This document shows positions 1-8,631 of a stretch of 64,000 bases of DNA, piece after piece (positions within the stretch are counted from its first letter, which is position 1; each line of letters begins with the position of its first letter). The stretch comes from an uncultured Bacteroidales bacterium (lineage in GTDB: Bacteria > Bacteroidota > Bacteroidia > Bacteroidales > Paludibacteraceae), in NCBI GenBank assembly GCA_900319005.1, contig ONMV01000002.1, positions 1 through 64,000 on the forward strand, in the 5' to 3' direction. The translations under genes were made by a program, and so were the position numbers. The notes below the pieces were generated by a model, which made no database searches, was not told the origin of the DNA, and saw only the letters and a list, made by a program, of their open reading frames with translations.

Positions 1-760
1 TGATATATACTCTTCTCAAAACCTCCAAGAGTCCTTCCACGCGCTGTAACCTTAATCCGGCAGCACGCAGAAAATCTTCGTTCGGCAAGTCTTCTGCTAC
101 TTGTTCTATGAACTCGCTCATATCTGCTTTCATTTCCTCCGGCAATGCAAAACGCGCTTCTTCCCGCAACATCGGAGCCAAACGGAATACATCTTTCTTG
201 TGCTTCTCAATATCATCCGCGTCCACGTCGCTTCCTTGCTCTTTCCGTACACGCAAATCAATATACGCCTTCGCCTTCAAGCATATTAGTGCTTCCACAT
301 TGGCGATATGTATTCCTTCCTCTAATTGACTATGTGCAATCGTGAAGTGATAGTAGCTGTCATTCATCAATATGGCGGAAAGACTGGACAACTCATCTTC
401 TACCGGAATAGGCTCCAGATGCGCATCTTCAGGGATAGTTAACATGCCTATCTTGCGGGCGAACAACTCTAATTGTTTCGGATAGCGCTTATCTTGTGGC
501 TTTAAGAATCGGAAACACTCATGCTTGTCTGCTCCTCTTTGGCGACGTTCATAACCGCCTTCGTGTACGAACTGCCAGAACTCGCGCACAAAATCAGCCG
601 ACAAGGCCTCTACGACCAACACTACATCCAGATCTTTCGTAGCCCGAGGCACTTGAGCACTCGCTTCCTCATGAATATAACAAGCCGCTCCTCCTATCAG
701 CACATAACTATCAGAATAGGCGGAAAAACGCTCTTTAAATAAATCCAATCCTGTTATCAT
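1..760 (-). CDS. AbiEii-like nucleotidyltransferase, 3' end cut by window edge
   Basis: The frame starts at the ATG at 760-758 and stays open to base 1, giving about 253 residues without a stop. The N-terminus reads MITGLDLFKERF, then IGGAACYIHEE near residue 20 and RATKDLDVVL near residue 40. This GG plus DLD pattern is that of the minimal nucleotidyltransferase fold, as in AbiEii/MNT-type proteins. The start lies 3 bp after the stop of the upstream winged-helix gene, so the two are probably co-transcribed. AbiE-type toxins transfer nucleotides to tRNA or other targets and act with a cognate regulator; a type IV toxin-antitoxin or phage-defence role here is inferred from fold and pairing only. 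The end of the gene lies outside the window. Confidence 0.72.
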   Translation of the reverse strand, partial: MITGLDLFKERFSAYSDSYVLIGGAACYIHEEASAQVPRATKDLDVVLVVEALSADFVREFWQFVHEGGYERRQRGADKHECFRFLKPQDKRYPKQLELFARKIGMLTIPEDAHLEPIPVEDELSSLSAILMNDSYYHFTIAHSQLEEGIHIANVEALICLKAKAYIDLRVRKEQGSDVDADDIEKHKKDVFRLAPMLREEARFALPEEMKADMSEFIEQVAEDLPNEDFLRAAGLRLQRVEGLLEVLRRVYI

Positions 761-763
761 ATA

Positions 764-1591
764 TCAAAAAACACCAGTTATCAATCCTTTTGCTTCTTTT
801 CTCACTCGCTCGTCTTCTGCTTTGCGGAGCGACAAGTACAACGATAGATTATCCACCATCCCATCCTTAGCTAATAATTTCGGAGCGTAACGCCATACTT
901 CCACAACATGTTCGCCATACTCTTTATTCAGTTCAGTTCCCAATTGTTGCGCCTCTTGTTTGGAAATAGCCCAATGATGTTCTTGTGGTTCGGCCAGCAT
1001 GGTTAATTCAGCCAAGGCCTCTTCTCCGCATATCGGGGCCTCCAATACTCTGTCCGTTCGCATCACACGCTCTATTGGACTCTGCAATACCGGTAACGCT
1101 TGCTCCCATAACTCACGGCCGGAACGAATGAACGTCATCTGTTTCTCACGGCTTGGAGTTAGTTCCACAAAATGATTGTCTGCTAACCACTTAACAGCCC
1201 GGTTGATATTCGGATACGAAACGCCCATTAATTCCGCAATAGGCTGAGCTGACAGACCATTCAGACACCGTCTTTGCAGATGGTAAAGTATTATCGCTTG
1301 CGCCATAACCGGCATCGGTTTGCCTTCCATATCCACGGGGTTTCGTTGCACACGAAGATCCATTAGTAGAGAAGGCAAGAACAACTGTCTGCCCGGTACA
1401 ATCGTATTTACGCGTGCTTCCACTAATCGTTTTATATTGTACGGCTTCACTTCCGGCAACACGACAGCAGCGTGCATCTTTAGCGTATTTTCAACGATTG
1501 CAGAATGTTTTTTCAACTGCATAGGCGTTGCTTCCGCGTCTTTGCAAACCATCAGACATGCCTCTGCACCCAGCAAATGACAATGCATCAA
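764..1591 (-). CDS. Winged-helix regulator, probable AbiEi-like antitoxin partner
   Basis: A 275-residue protein with a MarR-like winged helix in the middle (AQAIILYHLQRR, then SAQPIAELMGVSYPNINRAV, about residues 90-135) and a C-terminal region without recognisable motif. It lies directly upstream of the nucleotidyltransferase gene, the arrangement of AbiEi/AbiEii-type pairs, so it is probably the regulator or antitoxin. The start is uncertain. The chosen start is TTG at 1591, next to ATG at 1588. The same frame continues upstream with protein-like residues (ALPILITNSYQL) to an in-frame stop near 1655, with no ATG, GTG or TTG in that stretch. Either a rare start codon is used or the 5' end is damaged. 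The promoter at 1694-1726 would allow the longer form. Confidence 0.7.
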   Translation of the reverse strand: MMHCHLLGAEACLMVCKDAEATPMQLKKHSAIVENTLKMHAAVVLPEVKPYNIKRLVEARVNTIVPGRQLFLPSLLMDLRVQRNPVDMEGKPMPVMAQAIILYHLQRRCLNGLSAQPIAELMGVSYPNINRAVKWLADNHFVELTPSREKQMTFIRSGRELWEQALPVLQSPIERVMRTDRVLEAPICGEEALAELTMLAEPQEHHWAISKQEAQQLGTELNKEYGEHVVEVWRYAPKLLAKDGMVDNLSLYLSLRKAEDERVRKEAKGLITGVF

Positions 1592-1693
1592 CTGATAGGA
1601 ATTCGTAATAAGAATCGGGAGTGCTTGCTTTTTTGCCTTATCTAATGGATAGATTGCTATTTATCATACATTAATTATAAATTGCAAATCCGC

Positions 1694-1726
1694 TGCAAAA
1701 TTACTACAATTTTTTTAATTATGCAA
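1694..1726 (-). promoter_or_regulatory. Bacteroidota-type promoter for the 764-1591 gene
   Basis: Read on the minus strand, TTGCATAATT (1726-1717) is the -33 box and TAATTTTGC (1703-1695) the -7 box. The predicted transcript starts about 100 bases before the TTG start. Confidence 0.6.
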
Positions 1727-1837
1727 GAGTTTAGGCATAAAAAATCCATATTTTCTGCATTTTTCTATCTCTAAAATTTGTCCACGTCAAAATATTTTTG
1801 TATTTAGTCTGTAATTCGCGCATAAAAATTTACGGGC

Positions 1838-1958
1838 TAACTTTGCACCGTGTTTCTGGGACAAAGACTATACCGAAAATATCATATATGACAAACTATT
1901 ATACGTTAAAATTTAAACAGATAATTTATATTTGCTTATAAATAGCGCTTGTTAATTA
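1838..1958 (+). other. Possible orphan promoter and truncated 5' gene end
   Basis: A good -7 box, TAACTTTGC (1838-1846), is followed at 1887 by ATG and a 17-codon frame with an N-terminus like MTNYYTLKFKQII that stops before 1950. The -33 box is poor. It looks like the start of a gene whose body has been lost next to the DUF4143 ATPase. Otherwise the 1592-1958 interval holds only AT-rich sequence. Confidence 0.3.
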
Positions 1959-3296
1959 TCACATTTCTGTCAGAAGGAATGCCATATAGAAAGGAATGGT
2001 CAATAACGAACCATCGCGTCCGACGTTATAATCACCTATTTTGATCGCATGATTGACATGGTATTTCTCAGGATGAGACAGGACAGTACGCATAGACTTG
2101 GCGTTGCCGGTTCGAGCTTTGCACTCAACAGGCACACATTCACCTTTGTAACGCATCAAAAAGTCCAACTCTACTCCTCCATCTTTGTGGTAATAATATA
2201 ACTTCCGTCCCATTTTGCCCAAGATGTCCGCCATCAAACTCTCATAAATAGCACCTTTATATGCGCCCAAGTCGCCCTGCATAATACTCCATGCTGATCC
2301 ATCATCCAACATACTGATAAGCAATCCGGTATCTGCCATATAGACTTTGAACTGATCGTTCATGGCAACGCCTTCCAGAGGTAATTCTGTAATCTCTGTG
2401 TTGTAACAACGGCGAATGATACCGGCGTCTTCTATCCATTGCAAACTGCCATAATAATCCCGACCTTTAGCACCAGGACGAACGACAGAATAGGTGAATT
2501 TTTTATATTCACGCGCCAATTGTTTGGGGATCGATTCGAAGCACTCACGAATACGCGGCTTATCCGGTGTGAGGGCATATTTGATCATATCGGCTTTGTA
2601 GGTCTCAACAATCTCTCGTTGGACGGTTAAAAGTGCCCCAACTTGCTGCGTAGAAAGAAACGTACTGACAGCTTCCGGCATTCCGCCAACAAACACATAT
2701 TGCAGCAACAAATCACGGAAACGCGTATGGAACGCAGGTTCTACGGGAGTCTCTTCTTTTAGATGCTGACGCAGAATGTCTATATGCTCCTCGCGAATAC
2801 CATTTGCCAAAAGCCATTCTTCAAAATCCATGGGATACATGTTGACAATCCGTTCAAAACCGACCGGAATAGATGCTTGCCGTTCTTCGGCTTGTTCCTC
2901 TTTGGTTTTGTAACCGTTTACACCGAGCAACGAACCGGTACAAAGCACATCATACCGCCCGTCAAGACAGAAGTACTTCAGCGACGAACGAGCAATGGGG
3001 CAATCTTGTATCTCATCGAACACGAAACATGTATTACGCGGCTCCATCACAGCATTCGGCAAAGCCGCACTAATACGCAAGACGATAGAGTTGATATCCA
3101 AGTTCGGATAAAAGAATTGCTTGTACTCCGGGTAAGCTCTAAAATCCAAATAGACAACATGCTTATAGTTGGCTTTGGCAAATGCCAATACAGAACTGGT
3201 CTTTCCACATTGACGAACACCCTTGATAATTAGAGGTTTTCGTTGTGGTTGATCCTTCCACTCAAGAAGGAGAGTTTCAATCTTTCGCTTATACAT
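1959..3296 (-). CDS. AAA ATPase with C-terminal DUF4143
   Basis: A 445-residue ATPase of the AAA_14/DUF4143 type, very common in multicopy form in Bacteroidota. Walker A is GVRQCGKTS (about residues 26-34) and Walker B is FVFDEIQD (about 91-98). The C-terminal part has VELDFLMRYKG followed by PVECKA (about 375-395), which resembles a PD-(D/E)XK-type nuclease core. The cellular role of the family is not established; proposals include defence and mobile-element functions. The start ATG at 3296 lies inside the last unit of a 33-bp tandem repeat, so expression may depend on that repeat. It is transcribed away from the helicase gene. Confidence 0.85.
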   Translation of the reverse strand: MYKRKIETLLLEWKDQPQRKPLIIKGVRQCGKTSSVLAFAKANYKHVVYLDFRAYPEYKQFFYPNLDINSIVLRISAALPNAVMEPRNTCFVFDEIQDCPIARSSLKYFCLDGRYDVLCTGSLLGVNGYKTKEEQAEERQASIPVGFERIVNMYPMDFEEWLLANGIREEHIDILRQHLKEETPVEPAFHTRFRDLLLQYVFVGGMPEAVSTFLSTQQVGALLTVQREIVETYKADMIKYALTPDKPRIRECFESIPKQLAREYKKFTYSVVRPGAKGRDYYGSLQWIEDAGIIRRCYNTEITELPLEGVAMNDQFKVYMADTGLLISMLDDGSAWSIMQGDLGAYKGAIYESLMADILGKMGRKLYYYHKDGGVELDFLMRYKGECVPVECKARTGNAKSMRTVLSHPEKYHVNHAIKIGDYNVGRDGSLLTIPFYMAFLLTEM

Positions 3297-3420
3297 AATA
3301 CACCTTTTTATACCGACTTTTTAATATATTTCACACTTTTTCACTCCGACTTTTTAACAATAGTTACACCTTTTCATACTGTCTTTCAAACAATAGTAAC
3401 ACATTTTCCTATCGACTTTC
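3289..3420 (-). repeat. Four 33-bp tandem repeats ending in the ATPase start codon
   Basis: Units at 3388-3420, 3355-3387, 3322-3354 and 3289-3321. On the minus strand each unit carries AAGTCGG or a variant, then GAAAAAGGTGT, then an AT-rich tail. In the frame of the downstream gene each unit reads as an 11-codon motif such as KVGVKKCEIY or KDSMKRCNYC; units 2 and 3 end in TAA. The last unit contains the ATG of the DUF4143 ATPase. There are no spacers, so this is not a CRISPR array. Confidence 0.85.
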
Positions 3421-3484
3421 GGGTGCAAAGGTACTACTTTTTTTTGATATACGCAAGAAAATGAGCGATTTTTTGACAAAATAT

Positions 3485-3517
3485 TTGCATAATTCGAAAA
3501 AAAGTTGTAAATTTGTA
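3485..3517 (+). promoter_or_regulatory. Promoter of the Pif1-like helicase gene
   Basis: TTTGCAT at 3484-3490 (-33) and TAAATTTGT at 3508-3516 (-7). Transcription should begin near 3521, only a few bases before ATG 3524. This rules out the upstream ATG at 3461 as a start on this transcript. Confidence 0.6.
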
Positions 3518-3523
3518 CCCAAA

Positions 3524-5713
3524 ATGAACGAGATGAATCCACATATAGATGCGCGGAGGGAGTCGATGGCTTATTATCTGGCGGAGGAGTTTGCTATGCA
3601 CACGAACAGGCCGCTGTTTATCACGGGGAAAGCGGGAACGGGAAAGACGACTTTTCTGAGGAAACTAAGGGAACAGACGCCGAAGAATATGGCGGTTGTG
3701 GCACCGACCGGTGTGGCGGCTATCAATGCCGGGGGAATGACTATTCATTCGTTCTTTCAATTGCCCGTTCGGACACTTATTCCGACGCCGCAGTCATACA
3801 AGCAACTGTTTGCAGAACAGCGACTTACACAGCGGAAACGTAACTTGATTTATCATCTTGAGATGCTGGTGATTGACGAGATCAGTATGGTTCGGGCGGA
3901 TGTGTTGGATGCGATAGATCAGGTGTTACGGCGGTACAAATACCGCAAAGATCAGCCTTTCGGAGGCGTGCAGTTGGTGATGATCGGCGATTTGTTTCAG
4001 CTGTCTCCGGTAGTGACAAGGGGCGATGACGAGGAGGCGATGCGGAAATACTACGAAGGTCCGTATTTCTTTCAGGCGAAGGTGATGCAGGAGTTGCAGC
4101 CGATCTATGTGGAGTTGGATCATGTGTTCCGACAACAGGATCAGACATTCGTACAACTGCTGAACGAAGTGCGTGAGAATCAGCTGACTGCGCAAGGCCG
4201 TGCGTTGCTCAATGCGCGGTATAACCCGCGGTTTCAGAACACGGATGAGGATTTTCATATTACCCTGACGACCCATAACCGCTTGGCGGACGAACTGAAC
4301 GAACGCGAGTTAGCCAAACTGCCCGATGAGCCGCATGTTTTTACGGCAGAGATCAAGAAAGATTTTCCGGTAAATATCTACCCGACGGAGGAGACTTTAT
4401 ATTTGAAAACGGGCGCGCGGGTGATGTTTGTGCGCAACGACGACCAGAAACCGCGGCGGTTCTACAACGGCAAGATCGGCGTGATCACGGAGATTGACAG
4501 CGACCAAATCGTTGTGCGATGCGAGGACGGTGACATCGAAGTGACGCGCATGGTGTGGGAGAATATCCGCTATAAAGAGGATGAGAAAACGGGCAAGATC
4601 GACGAGGAGATTTTAGGTACGTTCACCCAGTATCCGTTGCGGCTCGCTTGGGCGGTGACGATTCACAAGAGTCAGGGTCTAACGTTCGATAAGGTGATTA
4701 TTGATGCGGCGCGTGCTTTTGCGGCAGGGCAGGTCTATGTGGCACTTTCGCGTTGCCGGACGCTGGAAGGGATTGTGCTGTCTTCACCGCTTGATTATGT
4801 GGAGTTAGACAACGATCCTTCCGTGCTGCGTTATACGGACAGCCAGCCGCCCGTAGAGACGATTCAGCAGGCACTTCCGACAGCGCGCAAGGAATATGAG
4901 ATTCAGCTGTTTAGCGCCCTTTTTGATTTCCATCGGACACTCTCGCTGGTTGATCAGATGCGCAAGATGGCAGCTTCCAAAGTGTCGTTCAATGCAGAGA
5001 CCTTGCCGTTCTTGGACGAACTACAACCTGTTTTTGTCGAATGGCAGAGCATCGCCGATAAGTTCCGACCGCAGTTGACTAAACTGCTGGTGAGCGGCAA
5101 CAAAACGATGCTGCGCGAACGTTTGCATGCTGCTTGCGGGTACTTTGTGCCGTTGATGCAGCCCGTGGCGCAAAAGATTGCTGATCATCCCTGTAGATGT
5201 AAGAACAAAGCAGACGCCAAGGATTTTGAACCGCTGCTGAGCGACCTGTTTTTAGTGCTGCACGAGAAGATCCATCTGATGCAAGCGTTGATTAAGACGG
5301 ATGAGCCTTCGTCCGAATCGCTGCTACAAGCCCGGAATAGTTTTGTGGCTCCAATGGAAGACTTGCAACCGCTTGTCGGGAGCAAGAAGAAGGGAAAGGA
5401 GAAAAAGCCCGCCAAGAACGAATATAAAGGCAGCGACTTGGACGACATGGCGGTAGAGTCGATGATACATGACATGTTGGAAGATGGAAAGCCGTCGCCG
5501 TTCTTGTTGGATTTTATAAAGATGATGCGCCAGAAGCGTACACAGGAAGTACCCGAGACTTCGCAAGCCGGCGCACGATGGATGGTAGAGGACGATTTGC
5601 GACTTCGTGAATTGTTTCAGGAAGGCACTCCCATTGCCCAAATAGCCAGAGAATTCAATCGCACGAATGGTTCCATCCGAGCGCGTTTGAAGAAATTAGG
5701 GTTAGTCGAATAA
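3524..5713 (+). CDS. Pif1/RecD2-like superfamily 1B helicase with C-terminal HTH
   Basis: A 729-residue DNA helicase. Walker A GKAGTGKTT is near residues 35-43, followed by PTGVAAINAGG (motif Ia) and Walker B VIDEISMV near 117. The RecD/Pif1-type C-terminal motif WAVTIHKSQGLTFDKV with YVALSRCRTLEG lies around residues 375-415. After a long charged region the last 40 residues form a helix-turn-helix (DLRLRELFQEG, then IAQIAREFNRTNGSIRARL). Helicases of this form are common in Bacteroidota and probably remodel DNA during repair or replication. The start at 3524 is chosen because the promoter -7 box lies at 3508-3516; ATG 3533 is the alternative. The 3' end overlaps the convergent lipoprotein gene by 12 bp. 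Confidence 0.88.
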   Translation: MNEMNPHIDARRESMAYYLAEEFAMHTNRPLFITGKAGTGKTTFLRKLREQTPKNMAVVAPTGVAAINAGGMTIHSFFQLPVRTLIPTPQSYKQLFAEQRLTQRKRNLIYHLEMLVIDEISMVRADVLDAIDQVLRRYKYRKDQPFGGVQLVMIGDLFQLSPVVTRGDDEEAMRKYYEGPYFFQAKVMQELQPIYVELDHVFRQQDQTFVQLLNEVRENQLTAQGRALLNARYNPRFQNTDEDFHITLTTHNRLADELNERELAKLPDEPHVFTAEIKKDFPVNIYPTEETLYLKTGARVMFVRNDDQKPRRFYNGKIGVITEIDSDQIVVRCEDGDIEVTRMVWENIRYKEDEKTGKIDEEILGTFTQYPLRLAWAVTIHKSQGLTFDKVIIDAARAFAAGQVYVALSRCRTLEGIVLSSPLDYVELDNDPSVLRYTDSQPPVETIQQALPTARKEYEIQLFSALFDFHRTLSLVDQMRKMAASKVSFNAETLPFLDELQPVFVEWQSIADKFRPQLTKLLVSGNKTMLRERLHAACGYFVPLMQPVAQKIADHPCRCKNKADAKDFEPLLSDLFLVLHEKIHLMQALIKTDEPSSESLLQARNSFVAPMEDLQPLVGSKKKGKEKKPAKNEYKGSDLDDMAVESMIHDMLEDGKPSPFLLDFIKMMRQKRTQEVPETSQAGARWMVEDDLRLRELFQEGTPIAQIAREFNRTNGSIRARLKKLGLVE

Positions 5714-6676
5714 AACGATTTTGCTTTCCGGGAATAATTGTACAGCCGGCCAGCCGTAGTCTTGGTAATAATGAAGAGGCAGATTGTTTTGCTGTACATA
5801 ATCGAATAACTGCTCGCGACGAACGGCTTCGCGAACACGCTCATTGGAGTGCATATTCATATAAATGTCGTAATGACTGCCGAAAATACGGCGTGCGCTG
5901 GCATTGTTTCCGGCTCCATCTTCTGTTTGGACAAACGCCGTGACATAGAGTGAATCACCGGCTTCGGAGATGGTCATGCGTCCGGCATGGTTGCCACCGG
6001 AAACGGTCTTGAGTGTGTCGCCGGAGATGTTATACCAGTACACCCAAAAATCGCCCCACACGCACGAATCGGTTTCGTGAACCATCATCAGCGTCGGGAG
6101 GCAAAGTTCGCCTTGCTGATAGAACGGTGCAATCTCACGCAGCAAGTAATTGCTAATCACCTGACGTACAGCCTGTTCGTGGCGGTTGATCGCTATATAG
6201 CGAATACAATCGGCTTTGTGCTCGTCGAAATCGGAGATGAGCCATTCGCCGTTCACTCGCTCCATATACAGCCGATGTTCCTCAATGTCGGTACTCTCGT
6301 CAAACGAGCCATCCTCCCAAACTTGGCGTACGGAGATGGTTGCGAGGGCGTGGTCTTTGTCTGTTTGCTCCACCTTAACTACCTCAAAATCAGCGATCGC
6401 ACCACCATTCCCGGTTACGAAATAATAGAGCCACTCATGATCCATCGCTTCGTGTTCCGGAAGGCGATAGAACATCGTATCTAACACCGCATAGAAATCT
6501 TCGGTCATGTAGTCGCGAGATTTCTCAAGCAACTGATGATCAGGGATATACGTGCATAACTCTGCCGCTCTCTCTTCGAGAGACTGCGATTTCTGACAAG
6601 CCGCAAGAAGTACGGCTAAGATTGCATAAAAGAGGATTTTTTTAGCCATAAAAGCATGATTAACTTCGTTCTTCAT
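5702..6676 (-). CDS. Hypothetical lipoprotein
   Basis: A 324-residue protein with a lipoprotein signal: after MAKKILFYAILAVL the lipobox LLAAC places the lipidated cysteine at about residue 27. The mature part (for example WEDGSFDESTDIEEHRLYMERVNGEWLI in broken form around residues 115-150) resembles an NTF2-like/DUF3828-type fold, but I do not recognise the family firmly. The start at 6676 lies 1 nt after the MATE gene stop, which suggests translational coupling; an internal ATG at 6649 would give a more usual signal peptide. It is the last gene of a five-gene operon and converges on the helicase gene. Confidence 0.75.
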   Translation of the reverse strand: MKNEVNHAFMAKKILFYAILAVLLAACQKSQSLEERAAELCTYIPDHQLLEKSRDYMTEDFYAVLDTMFYRLPEHEAMDHEWLYYFVTGNGGAIADFEVVKVEQTDKDHALATISVRQVWEDGSFDESTDIEEHRLYMERVNGEWLISDFDEHKADCIRYIAINRHEQAVRQVISNYLLREIAPFYQQGELCLPTLMMVHETDSCVWGDFWVYWYNISGDTLKTVSGGNHAGRMTISEAGDSLYVTAFVQTEDGAGNNASARRIFGSHYDIYMNMHSNERVREAVRREQLFDYVQQNNLPLHYYQDYGWPAVQLFPESKIVLFD

Positions 6677-6677
6677 A

Positions 6678-8090
6678 TCAATCTACTTCATCTAATCCAT
6701 TAAACTTCAATCGTTTCATTTGCCTATGGAACCGCACATGGAAGAGTACGGCGGGTATAGCCAGGGCGATGACAAACGCTATCCACATACCTTTGGCGCC
6801 CAGTCCCATCGGGAAAGTGAGTGCGAGTCCCAAAGGTAGCGCCACGCCTATATACGCGAACATAGCGATTCGCATCGGAACGCGCACGTCCTGGATGCCG
6901 CGGAGCATCGCCGCTCCGATACATTGCAACCCGTCCGCGTACTGGAATGTTCCGGCTATCACCAGCAGCGTCGAAGCGATAGGAATAACCTCCGGATCGC
7001 TGGTGAAGATATACGGGATGGTGTTACGTCCAAAGATCATGATAGCCGCTCCGATCGTGTTCATCAGCAGACAGAGATGTACCGATGCACGACCCGCCAT
7101 TTTCACGGCTTGCAGGTCGCCTTTGCCCAACTGATGCGAGACGCGGATAGTGGTCGCCGAACCGATGCCGAGGGCCAACATAAAGGTCAGATCCGCCATC
7201 TGGTTAGCGATATGATGTGCCGCCAAAGCCTCTTTGTTGATCCATCCGATGATGACGAACGAGGCCGTGAACAGGAACGCTTCGGCGAAAGATTGCAGAC
7301 CGATCGGAAAACCGATGGTGATGAGGTTCTCCACTTCGCGCCGCGTGATAAGAAACCGTCGCATAGAGACGATGTAACGCCGCCATTCGGTCTTGCTTAC
7401 CATCGCAATAAGGAAACAAACCGGCATCAGACATCGTGCGATGAGCGTCGCCCATCCTGCTCCTTCGGCGCCCATCGAATCAAAGCCCCAATGACCGAAG
7501 ATAAGCACCCAGTTCAGCAAGATATTCAGCAAGTTACAGCCGATAGTAATCAGCATCGCGATGGTCGTGTTGCCCAGTCCTTCCAGAAACTGTTTGCTGA
7601 ACGTGAACAGCAGAAACGGCACGATGGAGAGCACGATGAGGATGTAATAAGGCCGGGCACAAGCGGTTACTTCGGGTTCCTGACCAAACAAATCCAACAC
7701 TCCGATACACGGGGCTAATATGGCCAACGAAAGGACGCTCATCAAAGCCGTGAAAACCAGACCGTTTGTCAAGAGAGAAGTGATCTGCTCGTGCTTATGG
7801 GCAATCTCATCATCGGAAGTGCCTTCTTTGAGCAGTTTCTCCATCCGTCCGTGTACATGTCCGACGAGCGGCGTGATGCCCATCAGCGCACCCATCGCAA
7901 AGACCATTACCGTGAAAAACAGCGCGTTAGAGAAACTGACAGCCGCTAAGTCGGTCGTGCCGTAGTGCCCCACCATGATCGAGTCAGCGAGTCCCACCAA
8001 CGCAGCTCCAAACTGCGTCAGCATGACCGGAAACGCCAACTTGAGGTTGCGTTTGTAGTACGGGAGATATGCGCGAAACGAATAAGCCAT
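6678..8090 (-). CDS. MATE-family multidrug/Na+ antiporter
   Basis: A 470-residue inner-membrane protein with about 12 hydrophobic segments in two homologous halves. The N-terminus has FPVMLTQFGAALVGLADSIMVGHYG, typical of MATE transporters, and the second half repeats it with IGFPIGLQSFAEAFLF. MATE proteins export cationic drugs or metabolites using Na+ or H+ gradients. The substrate cannot be read from the sequence. It abuts the ProX-like gene with no gap. Confidence 0.92.
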   Translation of the reverse strand: MAYSFRAYLPYYKRNLKLAFPVMLTQFGAALVGLADSIMVGHYGTTDLAAVSFSNALFFTVMVFAMGALMGITPLVGHVHGRMEKLLKEGTSDDEIAHKHEQITSLLTNGLVFTALMSVLSLAILAPCIGVLDLFGQEPEVTACARPYYILIVLSIVPFLLFTFSKQFLEGLGNTTIAMLITIGCNLLNILLNWVLIFGHWGFDSMGAEGAGWATLIARCLMPVCFLIAMVSKTEWRRYIVSMRRFLITRREVENLITIGFPIGLQSFAEAFLFTASFVIIGWINKEALAAHHIANQMADLTFMLALGIGSATTIRVSHQLGKGDLQAVKMAGRASVHLCLLMNTIGAAIMIFGRNTIPYIFTSDPEVIPIASTLLVIAGTFQYADGLQCIGAAMLRGIQDVRVPMRIAMFAYIGVALPLGLALTFPMGLGAKGMWIAFVIALAIPAVLFHVRFHRQMKRLKFNGLDEVD

Positions 8091-8630
8091 TTAGGTTGTT
8101 TTGATATATTCAGTTTTGTTGCCGACAGAGGCCAGATACTGCTGAAAAGCGTCTTGCGAGATGACTACGGTACCACGACAGTCGTTGGGGTGAAAGCTCA
8201 GAGAGGGCGCGTCTTTGAGTCGGCTGTCGAGAAAGAGGATGACATGGTGTTCGGTGTCATTGATAAGACCGAAAGGACTGACGGAACCTGGTTCGAGACC
8301 GAGGTAGCGCATCATCCGTTCAGGGGATGCGAAAGAGAGTTTTCCGGGTGCTTTGAGGCCTTGCGAAACAAGGACATCCTTGAGCCAGTGCTCGATGTCG
8401 TGAATCGCCAGATCGTAGTCGCAAGGAAAACAGATGAGGTAATGCTGATCGCCCTTGTGGTTACGCATGAAGATGTTTTTACAATGCACACTCCCGTCGT
8501 CATGCCACCAACGTTTCGCCTCCTCGATGGTCTTGCCCTCGGGGTGATTGTAAGTCGTGAACGGGATGTTATGTTCGTCCAGATAGCGCAGCACTTTCTC
8601 CTGCCGCTCGGAAATGATTTCGTAGTTCAT
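8091..8630 (-). CDS. ProX/YbaK-type aminoacyl-tRNA deacylase
   Basis: A 179-residue protein of the prolyl-tRNA synthetase-associated domain family (YbaK/ProX). The pattern NHPEGKTIEEAKRW, then KNIFMRNHKGDQHYLICF and PFGLINDTEHHVILFLD, is characteristic. These enzymes hydrolyse Ala-tRNA(Pro) in trans and so correct mischarging by ProRS. It forms part of the operon running from 10373 to 5702, with a 1-nt gap from the phosphatase gene and none to the MATE gene. Confidence 0.88.
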   Translation of the reverse strand: MNYEIISERQEKVLRYLDEHNIPFTTYNHPEGKTIEEAKRWWHDDGSVHCKNIFMRNHKGDQHYLICFPCDYDLAIHDIEHWLKDVLVSQGLKAPGKLSFASPERMMRYLGLEPGSVSPFGLINDTEHHVILFLDSRLKDAPSLSFHPNDCRGTVVISQDAFQQYLASVGNKTEYIKTT

Positions 8631-8631
8631 A

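Noticed and set aside
3289..3420. CRISPR array
   Set aside because: The 33-bp units are directly joined with no spacers, and no cas genes are present.
3461..3523. Helicase start at ATG 3461
   Set aside because: The promoter boxes at 3485-3516 lie inside that stretch, so it is not on the transcript.
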